Shown: positions 10,500 to 22,017, numbered from the stretch's first letter. The stretch is DNA of 64,000 bases from Ryuthela nishihirai (GCA_038380435.1 JAWZYU010000034.1:38626901-38690900); one strand, 5' to 3'. Numbers and translations: made by a program. The notes: generated from the sequence alone by a model not told the origin.

Positions 10500-10738
10500 G
10501 ACAGGGTCGTAATATCCAGTTTCCAGGTTCGAGTCCCAGTCCAGCGGAGCTTATCACCGCTAAACCTTCATTTTGCCCTCTGTCAGAAAGGGGACATCAA
10601 TGGGCTTGGAAAGGCTGCTGTCCGTCGGGTTGGACATTAAGGCGTAGCGCCGTGTGCGGGAGAGACACCCAGTGCACTTTAAAGAATAGGCTGGATGGCT
10701 TTAACGTAAGGCTACTTTCTGTCTCTTAACAGCTGTCC
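10500..10738 (+). mobile_element. SINE-A, 5' and 3' truncated
   Basis: Starts at GGGTCGTAATATCCAG within the head and stops at CTCTTAACAGCTGTCCAC. It directly abuts a minus-strand copy, giving a tail-to-tail pair. Confidence 0.8.
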
Positions 10739-11044
10739 ACACAATGGGCAAAATCGCCAGGTCACAAGAACCCCGAGGGCTCAGATAAGGTTGTGGAAAA
10801 CGTGTTGTGAAAATGGTAGCCTGTCGTCAAGGCCATCCAGTGTGTTCTTTAACGTGCACAGGTTATGGCTCTTCTGTACATGGATGGGACAAAGCCTTAC
10901 TATTCCGTACGATGGACGGTCCTCATTATCACCGAATGCGTGGTGGTGGGTGTATGGTGGCTAAGATAAATCTCAAAGCTTGCAGAGTTGGGACTCAAAC
11001 CTGGGAACTGCAGATTACAAGCCTGGAGCCTATCGACTGAGCCA
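10739..11044 (-). mobile_element. SINE-A, old
   Basis: Minus-strand sequence from CACAATGGGCAAAATCGCC to the head GACTGAGCC. Diverged in the middle (ATGCGTGGTGGTGGG replaces the normal body). Confidence 0.78.
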
Positions 11045-11365
11045 AGTGCTGTTTCTTTTAATACAGTATTTTAAACCAGTAAATCTGAAAATATTTTTTT
11101 CACCGAAAATAGCTTTAAATTTTGAGAAGGTTTTATAAAAGTTATTTAAACAATTTATATCTCTTTTAAAATTGAAAAATATAAAAATGATTTTGTTATG
11201 TTGCTTCTTTATTTATTATTTGTTTTTGTATAACAAAATGTCTTCCCTCACTTTTCTACAGTTTTTTTTAAATGAATTATTTATGAGAGTTGGCATCTCA
11301 ATTGTTACCTAAATGCTCCTCAAATTTCTGAAATATTTATTAAATGTTCCTCACTGAAAACTGGT
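11045..11365. other. AT-rich non-coding stretch
   Basis: AT-rich sequence with no recognised feature. Confidence 0.45.
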
Positions 11366-11375
11366 TAAAAAAGCA

Positions 11376-11760
11376 GTTGGGTTGGGTTGTTTTACCACTG
11401 AGCGGCACTTTTTTGCACACAGTGGGTTAAATGGCCAGGTCACAAGGACCCCGAAGGCTCAGAGAAGGTTGGGGGAAGGGACCCATAGGAACAGCTGTTG
11501 GGAGACAGATGGTAGCCTCTCGTCAAGGCCATCCAGTGTGTTCTTTAACGTGCACAAGGTATTGCTCTCCCCCGCACACGGGACCACGGCTTAACGTCCC
11601 ATCCGACGGAAGGCAGCCATTCCAAGCGCATCGGTGTCCCCTACTGACCGTGGGCGGGGAGTTTTGCGGAGATATGTCTCAACGCTGACCCAGCTGGGAC
11701 TCGAACCTAGGAACTGCAGATTACGAGCCTGGCGCGCTACCGACTGAACTATCCCGCCCC
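11376..11760 (-). mobile_element. SINE-A, full length
   Basis: Complete minus-strand copy with exact 10-bp target-site duplications TAAAAAAGCA at 11366-11375 and 11761-11770. It has old-subfamily states in the tail (CACAGTGGG, CACAAGGACC). Confidence 0.93.
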
Positions 11761-12019
11761 TAAAAAAGCAATGATTTAAAGAATTGTGTAAGCTGGAACA
11801 TAACGACGAAGGTTCAGTTCAATTATTTAATCTGAAGACTTAAAAATAATAATAACATAAAACGAAGACAGCGTTGTAAGAAACTTTCTTGAATTGCAAA
11901 AGCATCTTTTAAGCGATTTGTCAAACGTTTATTTCAAAGTCGAACAATGCTGAATGATATTTTGCTGAACGAGCTAAGATGGTTGTTTCAACTTTCATGC
12001 GTGACGGATATTGCGGAAA

Positions 12020-12210
12020 ATCCCTTAAATCTTGGAATACGATTTGTTGAGATACCTATCTTAATAGTCAAAAAGCTTATCGAAACCTTGCCGATTAAAG
12101 AACGCTTCATGCTTCTGAAACCGCTTTGTGAATGCCTTCTTTACGATGCCATCCGATGGAAAGGATCATCCTCAGAGATGCATTTTCAGCTTCTCAAGAA
12201 ATGTATTCTT
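12020..12210 (-). pseudogene. mariner transposase C-terminal fragment
   Basis: On the minus strand the fragmentary frames resemble the C-terminal part of mariner transposases, with pieces similar to FFNRQGFDKL and DRYLNKSY. A TAA stop lies between them and the parts are in different frames. The 157 bp at 12037-12193 are the inverted counterpart of 13498-13654. The plus-strand 113-residue open frame (11947-12288) is an antisense shadow. No catalytic DDD core is visible. Confidence 0.65.
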
Positions 12211-12536
12211 CTCAGAAATGTTATCGTCGTTAACTCCAACGGTTCCGCAGAGATGAACATTATTTTGGAACTTCACAATACACAATAAAGTTACTATGAC
12301 AACACTAAAAATCAAATGGTTGAGAAATGTCATTTTAAGGCACAAATTCACGCACGTGGAAATGTTCTCAGACAAGGAAGATGAAAAAAAAGTCAGGAAG
12401 ATGTATTGTTTTACTCGAGAGAGTTGGCATATTCATTCACTGATAACAAACTGTTTCAAAACCACAAAGACGTGACACTCCATGCCAAATTGCTCATTGA
12501 GTTGAAAACGTGAGATTTACTTTCCAAAAGGGGGGC

Positions 12537-12893
12537 TGTTAGGTCAGTTTGTAGCGCGCCAGGTTCGTAATCTACAGTTTCCAGGTTCGAGTCCCAACTG
12601 AATGAATGAATGAATCATCAGCATAAAATGCCAGCTTTGAGATTTATATCACCTCTACGATGTCCTCGGTCAGAGAGGGAGATATCAACGGGATTGGAGA
12701 GACCGCCGTCTTACGGATGGGACGTTAAGCCGTAGCCTAGTGTGCAGGAGAGCCATACCCTGTGCACGTTAAAGAAAATGCTGGATGGCAATCGCAGGAA
12801 GCTTCCATTTGTATAACAACAGCTATATAGTGGATATCCTTCCTCAACCTTCTCTGAGCCCTTAGGGTTATTGTGACTTGTCCATTTGAAGAG
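12537..12893 (+). mobile_element. SINE-A, old
   Basis: Head GGTCAGTTTGTAGCGCGCC with B box GGTTCGAGTCC. A short TGAA repeat (12598-12615) is inserted after the head. The body runs to TGTGACTTGTCCATTTG. It lies between the two inverted mariner fragments. Confidence 0.83.
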
Positions 12894-12921
12894 TGTGTGA
12901 ACAGAAGTTCTGCTCTGTACA

Positions 12922-13445
12922 GTGGATGTAGGATCTTACTGCTCCATTGCAGTGGATGTAGGATCCTACTGCTCCATTACAGTGGATGTAGGATCTTACT
13001 GCTCCATTACAGTGGACGTAGGATCTTACTGCTCCATTACAGTGGACGTAGGATCTTACTGCTCCATTACAGTGGATGTAGATCTTACTGCTCCATTACA
13101 GTGGATGTAGGATCTTACTGCTCCATTACAGTGGACGTAGGATCTTACTGCTCCATTACAGTGGACGTAGGATCCTACTGCTCCATTACAGTGGATGTAG
13201 GATCTTACTGCTCCATTACAGTGGACGTAGGATCTTACTGCTCCATTACAGTGGACGTAGGATCTTACTGCTCCATTACAGTGGATGTAGATCTTACTGC
13301 TCCATTACAGTGGATGTAGGATCTTACTGCTCCATTACAGTGGATGTAGTGCTCCCACTGCTCCACTATAGTGGATGTTGTGCTATTGCTTCACTACAGG
13401 GTGTAGTGTTCCCCCATCTCCACTACAGTGGGTGTATTGTGTTCC
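12922..13445. repeat. 30-bp minisatellite
   Basis: About 15 good units of a 30-bp motif beginning GTGGATGTAGGATCTTACTG, starting at 12922 and spaced exactly 30 bp except two 29-bp units (13072 and 13281, each lacking one G). From about 13370 to 13445 the units decay. Main variants are GTGGATGTA/GTGGACGTA and GATCTT/GATCCT. The open frames across it (SYCSITVDVG-type repeats) follow from the period being a multiple of three. Confidence 0.95.
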
Positions 13446-13456
13446 TACTGCTCCTT

Positions 13457-13669
13457 GCAAATGCAAACCTGACTCCGTCGGATTTGCATTTGTTTCGGAA
13501 GCTGAAAATGCATCTCTGAGGATGATCCTTTCCATCGGATGGCATCGTAAAGAAGGCATTCACAAAGTAATTTCAGAAGCATGAAGCGTTCTTTAATCGG
13601 CAAGGTTTCGATAAGCTGGTTGACTATTAAGATAGGTATATCAACAAGTCGTATGGCTACGTGGAAAAA
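13457..13669 (+). pseudogene. mariner transposase C-terminal fragment
   Basis: Starts with LTPSDLHLFRKLKMHL, which resembles the PSD.HLF block of mariner transposases where the third catalytic Asp lies. After frameshifts it continues with FFNRQGFDKLVDY, a stop, then DRYINKSYGYVEK and a terminal stop at 13667-13669. The stop after VDY matches the one in the inverted copy at 12037-12193. It is a relic with no function expected. Confidence 0.75.
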
Positions 13670-13793
13670 TAATACCTGTATGCGGAGACATAGCCTTTAT
13701 ATGGTTTTGGTGTCATTACCAGCTCCCCTTAGAAATTAAATAAGGAACCTTACTTTTTGACTTAGCCTCGTACATTTTCAGGTGTTTGCGGGG

Positions 13794-14179
13794 TTGGGTT
13801 ATTTTACCTCTGATCGGCACTTTTTTGCACACAGTGGGCTAAATGGCCAGGTCACAAGGAACCCGAAGGCTCAGAGAAGGTTGGGGGAAGGGACTCACTA
13901 GAACAGCTGTTGGGAGAAAGATGGTAGCCTCCCGTCAAGGCCACCCAGCGTGTTCTTTAACGTGCACAGATATGGCTTTTCCCGCACACGGCGCCACGGC
14001 TTAACGTCCCATCAGACGGACGGTGGCCTTTACCAAGCCCATCGGTGTTCCCTACTGACCGTGGGCAGGGCGGGGAATTATGCGGAGATAAATATCAACG
14101 CTGACTCTTCTAGGACTCGAACCTGGGAACTGCAGATTACGAGCCTAGCGCGCTACCGACTGAGCCACCCCCCGTCCCA
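13794..14179 (-). mobile_element. SINE-A, full length
   Basis: Minus-strand copy flanked by GTGTTTGCGGGG (13782-13793) and GTGTTTGTGGGG (14180-14191), a 12-bp target-site duplication with one mismatch. Confidence 0.92.
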
Positions 14180-14323
14180 GTGTTTGTGGGGATTAAATGT
14201 TCAAATGGGATGCAGAAAAAGAAATACTGAAAGAAAAGTATTTTGGAAAATCATCCGATTCCAAGAAGAAGGAAGATAATGCAATTCAAAGAAAGAGGGT
14301 AAAATAATCATGATTTTCAAAGG

Positions 14324-14690
14324 ATAGGGTTGTTTTACCTCTAAGGGGTACTTTTCTTGCACAGGATGGTCTAAATGGTAAGTTATAATATTTACAACCC
14401 CGAAGGCTCAGAGAAGAGTTGGGGGAAGAGACGCACTGGACAGCCTCCCATCAATGCCATCCAGCGTGTTCTTTAATGTGCATAGGGTATGGCTCTCTCA
14501 CACACGAAGTCACGGCTTAATGTCCCATCCGACGGACAGCGGCATTTCCAAGCCCATCAGTGACCCCTACTGACCGTGGGCAGGGCGGGTAGTTTTGCGG
14601 AGATAAATCTCAACCTGGCTTAGACGGGACTCAAACCTGGAACTGGAGATTACGAGCCTGGCGCGTTACAGGCTGAGTGACACCCGACCC
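14324..14690 (-). mobile_element. SINE-A, full length, old
   Basis: Diverged minus-strand copy with exact 10-bp target-site duplications TTTTCAAAGG at 14314-14323 and 14691-14700. Some 30 bp around the CAGCTGTTGGGAGACAG block are missing. Confidence 0.9.
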
Positions 14691-14702
14691 TTTTCAAAGG
14701 GT

Positions 14703-15395
14703 GAAATTTATAACGAAATTATCTTTGTCTGATTTAAAAGCTGTGGAAACCTCTGCATTAAAAAGAGTTCTGTGGAAGTTCAGTTGAATTCTCCTTTCAG
14801 TTAGAATCCACATTCTTTTCTCTCAAGAAAGAAACGGAAGCGATGCGCAACTGTATCCGTTTGCAGGTCACTGAGATAAAAAGAAGCTTCTGATTCGGGG
14901 GTCTCGAGGAGTTAATGGGTGGAATGAAATGGCGGAAGAGAGATCTACCGACATGCTGTGGGTGATGGCCATTTCATGTGAAACAATTTCCGTTTCCCAA
15001 AGCATACGTTGCTCAGGAGCTTGGGAGAAAGTTCCTTTTCGTGTGCTTCTAGAACTTTCGATTGTTCGGCACACAGAACTGAAAGGAAAATGGTTCGATA
15101 GTATATGAAAGAAAGGAACGTTTTCGATTAGGTTGAATTTCCAGGGAGTGCACAAAATACAGTATTTGGCATTTGGGCAGGATAAAAAATTATTTTGTTT
15201 GTTTCGGACCAATAGTTGGGATGGGTGTGCAATAAAGAGAACAAAAAAAGTTTGGCTTTATTTTTTACTAGAAATCAATCGCTGCCTTCGGTATCTCCTG
15301 ATTTCTAGTCGTTCACTTCGACCCTCATTTGACCTTGAACGCAAAACCGGATCTGAACATCCTTAATATTTATGAGTTCGAATGCTCGAAATAGC
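14703..15395. other. Unrecognised non-repeat stretch
   Basis: Less AT-rich than its surroundings. The open frames at 14868-15212 (minus) and 15133-15366 (plus) show no family I recognise and lack splice or codon evidence. Confidence 0.4.
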
Positions 15396-16250
15396 TCTAT
15401 TCACCAGCTTTCAGCTCTCTAGTAACGTTACATTGGAAATTGAGTTTTGACCTCGAAAGACACGTCGCATCGAAAATTTGACATAATTTCTGAGAGACTG
15501 AAAATAACCCCCAGATTTTTATCTCTCTAGTACTGGCAGATTTAATATTAATCGTTGACCTCGAAGGACCGCCCCCCCCCCCCCCCCCCGGATCCGAAAT
15601 TTCGCAACGTTCCCAACATCTACAATCCGAAACATCCACAGACATCAATTTCCATGTTTCTAAACACTCGTAGATCTTGGTTTAACCTCTAGGTGACCTC
15701 CATTTGACCTTAAAGAACATGTCAGAGGTCAAATTTATAATTTGTCCCGAGATCTACGACCCGGATTACCCCTAGATGCAAATTTTCAAAGTTCTACCAT
15801 TTCTACGCCATAGTTGCAATTAGCGTGATCTCCTATCAATCAGTCAATCACACAATCGTCTATACACATAGAAAGAACAAAGAAGTTTAGTTTATTTATT
15901 ACACTTTAGTATGCATAGGTACAAAATAATAAGAAAAAAATTTAATTTTAATATAGAGATAAATATTTTGGATTCGGGGTGGAGGGGGGGGGGTCGAGGT
16001 CAAAGGTCAAATTTAGATCTACCGGCGCAAGAGCAAAAATTTGGTCCCTGGGACCAATTTGGGTCATAGATCTCAGAAATGTGAAATTTTGGATGTGATG
16101 GGTTCATCGAGGTCGGATATATATCTGCCCGTGTTAGAGGATTAAAAATTGGTGCTTGAGTGTATTTTGGGTCTAGATCTCAGAAATCATGTCAAATTGT
16201 TGATGCGATGGTCATTTGAACTCAAAATTGAAGTTCGCTTGTTGAAGTAG
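15396..16250. repeat. Decayed dispersed motif region
   Basis: Recurrent phrases such as GACCTCGAA, GAGGTCAAA, AGATCTCAGAAAT and AGATCTA appear on both strands with irregular spacing (15430-15730, then 15990-16200). A C run lies at about 15571-15590 and a G run near 15985. This fits an old degraded tandem or inverted array. No gene seen. Confidence 0.4.
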
Positions 16251-16379
16251 TATGTAAAGAGTGGAACTGGATTCGAGAAATGAGCTGCTGAACATTCGAC
16301 TTCAATGACGTGTTAGCTAGTTATGCAATGTTATTAAAATATTCGCTTTAGTAGAGACAAATTAAAGGTAAATAGTTTA

Positions 16380-16720
16380 CGTCATTAATTTTTCCACTGG
16401 GCAGATAAAATTGTTAAATCAGCCGGAGTTTATGGTTTAGGGTGGATATTAAATTAAAAATGCCTCAGTTTTAATTTTAAAATGATTCAGATTTAAGCTG
16501 TTATCATTTTTTTTTATTCTTGAATTACTGTGCAGGATGGAAATTAAATTAGAAATAGAACAGGGTTGAATTAAACTGTCCAAGGCAGAGTATGAATTAA
16601 GTTTCTCATGGTTGTTAAACAGTTCAGGATAGAGTTAATTTAATAACGTTTCGAGGTTGAATTAAACTTTTCAGGGTCGACATTAAATTGAAAGTGGCTC
16701 AGGGTGATGAATTGCATTTA
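16380..16720. repeat. Decayed tandem repeat (TTAAATTAAAA type)
   Basis: Phrases like CAGGATGGAAATTAAATT, CAGGGTTGAATTAAAC and CAGGGTCGACATTAAATT recur every few tens of bases with many substitutions, indicating an old minisatellite. Confidence 0.45.
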
Positions 16721-16874
16721 TTTTTAATGTATAATAATTTCAAACCATGACGAAACTTAATAATAATAAATCTGTTTCCATGATCGTACTTATTTTTGGG
16801 TTAAAAGAATTTGCATTGAAGATTATGGCGCACCTCAATAGTTTTAATACAAGGAACTGAGAATCCTTAAATCA

Positions 16875-17393
16875 GCATTGCCCCTGAGCGGAACTTTTCT
16901 CACGGGCTAAATGTCTAGGTCACAAGGACCCGAAAGGTTCAGAGAAAGTTGGGGAAGAGAATCCATTGTACATTTGCTGGAAAAAAGATGGAAACTTCCC
17001 GTCAAAGTCGTTCAGCGTTCTCTTTAACTGCACATAGCACGACTCTCTTATTTAAGGGGGACGGCTTATTTGTGATGCATTCGCCATCCGTCGGATGGAA
17101 TGTTAAGTCATGGCCTCCTGTGCTGGAGAGAGCCTTATACAGTGTGCATTCAAGAACATGCTTACTGGTCTTGAAGAAATAATGACTTAAATGGACTTGA
17201 TGGAATAATGACTTAAATGGACTTGATGGAATAATGACTTAAATGGACTTGATGGAAGGCTTGCATCTGTCTCCTAACAGCTGTCCAGTGAGTCGTTTTC
17301 CCTCAACCTTTTCTGAGGCCTTGGGGTCCATTTGACCTGGCAATTTAACTCATTATGTGCAAAAAGTGCCGCTCAGAGGTAAAATAGTCCAAC
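16875..17393. mobile_element. Two SINE-A 3' halves in inverted orientation
   Basis: 16875-17082 is a minus-strand 3' half (CTGAGCGGAAC onward). 17083-17393 is a plus-strand 3' half (CCATCCGTCGGATGG to CGCTCAGAGGTAAAA). They meet in the middle with no tRNA head in either. Confidence 0.75.
17176..17258. repeat. 26-bp tandem triplication inside a SINE-A
   Basis: The unit AATAATGACTTAAATGG plus ACTTGATGG is repeated three times, replacing the normal CTTGACGGGAGG block of the host SINE. Confidence 0.85.
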
Positions 17394-17406
17394 CCTTCTT
17401 TATTAC

Positions 17407-17732
17407 GAGGCGCTGGGGTGGCTCGGCCCATAGCGCGCCAGTCTCGTAATCTGTAGTTTAAACGTTCGATGGGTCAGCGTTGAGATATATCTGCGCAAAA
17501 CTTCCCTCCCTGACCTCGGTCAATAGGAGACACTGATTGGCTTTGGAAGGCCGCCTTCTATTGGACGGGAAGTTAAGCCATGGCTCCATGGGCGGAAAAG
17601 CCACACACTATGCACATAAAGGACATGGCCTTGACGGGAGGTTACCATCTGTCTCGTAACAGCTATCTAGTGGATCCCCTTCCCCCAACCATCTTTGAAC
17701 CCTTGGGGTCCCTGTGCCTCAGTTATTTGTAT
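17407..17732 (+). mobile_element. SINE-A, old, 3' truncated
   Basis: Head GGGGTGGCTCGGCCCATAGCGCGCC, body and TTGGGGTCCCTGTG. The B box region is partly deleted (TTCGATGGGTCAGCG). Confidence 0.82.
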
Positions 17733-18569
17733 TGGTTATACGAGCTAAACCTCTCCATCAACAGCATCTTCATCTCCGTCTTTTCGGTTCGTCATTCAGG
17801 ATGAGCAATACTTCTCCTCGTGTTTAATCCCGCTGCTCCGCATCACCAATCCCTGCAAATTTGAACTCTCTCTTCCTCTGATGTTGCAACCGTCCGTTGT
17901 CATTTTCCACCACGGTAACGTTATCTCTTATCTCCCTCCCGCCAGAACTCATCCATAACCGTAAGTATTGACCGACTGCTTCATCGATCCTGCCTTTCTA
18001 ATTATACCATCAGAACGCGGAAACTACGAGGGAGGGGGGGAGGCGGAGGCAGGGGAGGATGAATGTATTCATCGGGATATGCCGCAAGTTTGATTGAAGA
18101 TCCTCTATCGCGGAACCCGGAATCTTCTACTCGTAATATATACACAGTTCAGCCTATCGTTCGTTTTCCTTTCATAACAAAACAGTCTTCGGCTTCTCAG
18201 GCTAACTTTTGGTGCGGCCACATTGAAATCGTGTTAGCGTTATCAAGGCTTACCAAACTTTTTGAAGTGTCTTGTAACTTAACCATTGCCAACAACGGTG
18301 ACGTCACAGCAAACTGGAGAGTGCATGCGAGTGGGTGGAAGGAGGAGGGAAAGAGGGCTGTTTCTTCCTCCACTTGAAAAAAAATCTATCGAAAATTTAT
18401 GCTGAATAATAAGTGTAACAAAAATCAATACTTTTTGATTTTAGGAAATTTTATGTTTTTTATTTGCAACATATAGGACGGAGAAAAGTCCGACTTGTTT
18501 GGTTGGTTGTTTTGTTTTGCCAACCGAAAAACGTGACAGCTTGAAAACAGTTAGCGGAACATTTCAATA
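17733..18569. other. Unrecognised stretch with a perfect CRE-like site
   Basis: Moderate GC. It includes an open frame at 18063-18377 with no recognisable domain. TGACGTCA lies at 18299-18306. A second short TTTGGTTGGTTGTTTTG segment near 18500 may be a SINE-A tail remnant. Confidence 0.4.
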
Positions 18570-18950
18570 TACACTGGAGTAAACGGCCAGGTCACAAGGA
18601 CCCCGAGGGCTCAGAGAAGTTTTGGGGGGAGGGGATTCACTGGACAGCTGTTAGGAGACAGATGGTCATCCAGCGTGTTCTTTAACATTCACAGGGTAGG
18701 GCTGTCCCACACACGGCGCTATGGCTTAATGTCCCATCCGACAGATGGCGGACTTTTCAATCCGATTGTTTCCTACTGATTGTGGGCAGGGTGTGTAGTT
18801 TTTCAGAAATAAATATCAACGCTGGTCCAGCTGGGACTCGAGTCTGGCGCGCTACCGCCCGAGTCACTCCCGCCCCAGAGAGGTTAGAGAAGATAAATCT
18901 CGTTTTCCGTGCAATTGGGACTCGAAACTGGGCACTGCAGATCTATCAGA
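18570..18950 (-). mobile_element. SINE-A, old, plus second head fragment
   Basis: Minus-strand body from GGCCAGGTCACAAGG to the head end CCCGCCCC at 18876. A further minus-strand head fragment (GATAAATCTCG through GGGACTCGAAACTGGG) follows at 18890-18950. Confidence 0.8.
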
Positions 18951-19161
18951 AAAATGGAGCCTCGGCAAACATGGCCTCTTCAGATAAAAAAAAATTCCAC
19001 ATCCATGATTCGAACCCAAAGACAGTCACATACCCAATCAAGCAAACTAGCCTCTCGGATATTAGTACTGCTTATTTCTTCAGCCATTGTTTTTAAGTAA
19101 CCTACCATGTTAGATATTATTCCTATGAAAAACAGAATGATTTTTTTTTTCTTTAAAAGAA

Positions 19162-19525
19162 AAAGATGTGGCTCAGTCGGTAGCGCGCCAGGCTCATAAT
19201 ATGCAGTTCCCAGGTTCGAGTCCCACCTGGGAGGGTGTTGAGATTTATCTCTGAAAAACTGCCAGCCCTGCCCTCGGTTAATAGGCGAAACCGATAAGCT
19301 TGGAAAGGCCGCCATCCGTCGACGTTAAGCCGTGGCCTCGTTTTCGAGAGAGCCGTACCCTGTGCACGCTGGATGGCCTTGACGGAGGCTACCATATGCA
19401 TCCTAACAGCTGTCCAATGCATCCCCTTTCCTAACCTTCTCTGTGACTTTGGGGTCCTTGTGACCTGGCCATTTATCTCATTGTGTTGAAAAAAAAATCA
19501 CCGCTCAGAGGAAAATAACTCAACT
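19162..19525 (+). mobile_element. SINE-A, old, near full length
   Basis: ATGTGGCTCAGTCGGTAGCG head, B box GGTTCGAGTCC, and tail CGCTCAGAGGAAAATAAC. Short deletions occur around CCATCCGTCGACG and CACGCTGG. Confidence 0.88.
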
Positions 19526-20363
19526 CTTCCCCTTGGGATAAGAGTCGAAGAATAGTTGCCATTGAAAATCTGTTGACCATCACATTTTACGAGTAAAAAA
19601 ATAAATTTCATGGTATAAATAGATATTTGCAATAATCACTTAAAATTATCTCATTTTCCATTTTTCCCACTGTAGTGCGCTATTAAGTCCACTTGGGAGA
19701 ACATGGTTCATCAACACCCATCCAACCGGAAAAGGAAAGGAAAATGAAATTTTAATTTATTATCAAAATCAGAAAGGTTGAGTTTCTGTAGACGAATAAA
19801 CAGACGAAAAAGTGAAAACTTAAAGTCCTTTTTTTGTGTTTGTTTTTTAAATGAACTAAAAAGACGATTTCATCAGAAGCTATTAGAATTTCTAGTGTAG
19901 CTCTTATATTCGTCAATCTTCACATTACCAAAGAGCTTTCTGAATAGTCTCTCTAATGCATTCATTCACCAGATTAACTTCCTATCCCCCTCACTCCCAT
20001 CATCATCATCTTTAGCGAAAGGAATTGCTCGCAGCATCATTTCAACATCCACGTCACATCATTACACACTTCATTAAGTGTTTTGACTCCTCAGTTTTTT
20101 TTTTTTATTTTGCCTTCTTCTAATGAATTTCTTTTCTTAATAATTTTAACGTATTGGAAAAGACATTTAAGCTGTTATTATTAGGGAAAGTCGAGGGAGA
20201 TACTCTGAGTGGATATTCATTAGAAATATCCCAATTACCAATGAAACTCAGCATCATTATTGCAGTATTTTAACAAGCGACATGTTTATAAGCACTTGTA
20301 CCACATTCACTGATATTTTATTTTCCAGATTGATTATGCTCAGCTTATACGTTATTGTTGCCT
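19526..20363. other. AT-rich non-coding stretch
   Basis: No gene or repeat family recognised. Confidence 0.45.
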
Positions 20364-20737
20364 TATTGTTTTGCACACAATGGGCTAAATTGCCAGGTCA
20401 CAAGGCCCCCAAGGACGCAGAACAGATTTGGGGAAAGGAAATCTCCTTGAAACCTGTTTGGATACTACTGGAAAGCTATTAGGATATAGATGGTGGACCT
20501 TTGTCCATCCAGCATGTGCTTTAACGTGCACAGGATATGGCTCTTCTGCACAAGAAGACACGGCTTAACGTCCCATTCAACGGACAGCGGCCTTTCCAAG
20601 GCCATCGGTGACCCCTTCGTGTACGAGGAGAGAATTAGGGTTTGGGGTTTAGCGAAGAAAAATCTCAATTTTGTTGCAGCTGGGACTCGATCCTGGGAAC
20701 GTTTTTGCATACAATGGGCTAAATGGCAGGTGACAAG
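20364..20737 (-). mobile_element. SINE-A, old, with partial second tail
   Basis: Minus-strand copy (TTTTGCACACAATGGGC to GACTCGATCCTGGGAAC) lacking the outer head. At 20703 it is followed directly by another tail fragment (GCATACAATGGGCTAAATGG). Confidence 0.82.
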
Positions 20738-20745
20738 GACCGGAA

Positions 20746-21097
20746 GGGTTGGTTAGTTGTTTTACCTCTGAGCATCACTTTTGTTTATATACAATGTACT
20801 AAATGGCCAGGTCACAAGGGATCCCAGGGATTGAAAAAGGTTGGGAAAAGGGGACCCACTGGAACAGCTATTAGGGGACAGATGGTAGCTTATCGTAAAG
20901 GTCATCCACCATGTTTTTAACGTACACAGAATATGGCTCTTCTGCAGAAGAAGATTGCTTAACATCTTATTCAACGGACGGCGGCCTTTCCAAGCATTCG
21001 GTGTCCCCCTTTTTGACAAAGGCTAGGGGCTCGATCTTGGGAACTGCGCATCCTGAGGGCAGGGGTCGGCGCCACCGACTGAGCCGACCCCTGCCCC
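20746..21097 (-). mobile_element. SINE-A, old; head forms a perfect hairpin
   Basis: Minus-strand copy from TTGTTTTACCTCTGAGC to CTGCCCC. At the head, 21057-21070 (GGGCAGGGGTCGGC) and 21083-21096 are exact complements, 14 bp each with a 12-nt loop. Confidence 0.85.
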
Positions 21098-21720
21098 TAT
21101 TAAATGAAATAAATATTTGCCAAAGCATGAGGCGAAACAGAGAAATCATTTTCACTAAATCAACGACTAAAAACTGCATTTCTCCAACAGATTTCCTAAT
21201 GTTGTACAACAGAAGAAACAGTCACCGGGCGTCTTGGGAACAGAGAATCTGATGTCTAGGCAAAGATTCTGAAGCCGTTATTGATGGCAGTCGTCGGCTA
21301 ATTGTTACCCCTGACAGCATTGTTCCCGTCTCCATGGTAACGAAGATGATGGTGTGGATTGCGAGGAGCGATCGCATAGCAACCAATTGATGCCTCCTTC
21401 TCCTTTCTCGAACTATTTGGATGTCAGAAAGGCCAGCACGGGCCCACTAGTGATACAAAGGAGGGCGGAATAAATTGAAGATGAGTTACGATTGAGTCCT
21501 AGAAACTTTCCGACATTTTATCAGTTCACTTCTTTCGACTTCTGATTTTAAAGATATAAATCTAATACAACTGGGTTTCCCTTTTATATCGTTGAACATA
21601 TTGAGGACAGTACACAGTAAAACGTTTCACAAAGCTTCTGATAAGTTGCTACTCCGTCAATCTCTACAACTGTAAGGAAACAAAAACTTTTCTATCTTTA
21701 GAAGGCTTTTCACTGGGGTA
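21098..21720. other. Unrecognised stretch with an X-box-like site
   Basis: No coding signature. It contains the palindromic X-box-like motif listed separately. Confidence 0.4.
21328..21341. promoter_or_regulatory. X-box-like (RFX-type) palindrome
   Basis: GTCTCCATGGTAAC fits the RFX-factor X-box pattern of two half-sites separated by two bases. No gene is visible next to it, so function is unproven and chance occurrence is possible. Confidence 0.3.
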
Positions 21721-21926
21721 TAAATAAATAAAAAAAAATAAATACCCCCTCAAGCAGCTGCTTGCCACAGAGGTCTGACAGGAGCCTGTCAGTTTATATG
21801 CCAAAGTAGGAGATCTGAGAGGATGGCAGGACCTCAGCAGAAAAACAACACATACAACCATGCCTTACCCGGGGCTCGAACCCAGGTCCCTTAGATCAGT
21901 AGCCAAGCGCGCTAACCACTCGGCCT
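21721..21926 (-). mobile_element. SINE-B, near full length
   Basis: On the minus strand the head reads GGCCGAGTGGTTAGCGCGC with B box GGGTTCGAGCCCC, resembling a Ser/Leu-type tRNA. The body contains a short palindrome (CTGACAGG, AG, CCTGTCAG) and ends in GAGGGGGTATTTATTT. Same family as the copies at 22903, 46201 and 55376. Confidence 0.9.
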
Positions 21927-22017
21927 TAAAAATATATTGCTTTTGTGAAAAAAAAGTTTCATCAAGCTCTGTTAAGTCTGATATGTGTCAATTTTTATTA
22001 AAAAGGGTTGGCTGTCA

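Noticed and set aside
11947..12288. 113-residue open frame beginning MLNDILLNELRW, a candidate novel protein.
   Set aside because: It is antisense to the mariner transposase remnant that matches the copy at 13498-13654.
12922..13445. Regularly spaced repeats as a possible CRISPR array.
   Set aside because: Units are contiguous with no unique spacers, and the context is eukaryotic.
12873..13519. Open frames with repeated SYCSITVDVG-like residues.
   Set aside because: By-product of a 30-bp minisatellite; several frames are open at once and no domain is seen.
18992..19057. Possible tRNA-like block with a GATTCGAACCC match on the plus strand.
   Set aside because: Only a B-box-like match is clear; no convincing stems or A box.
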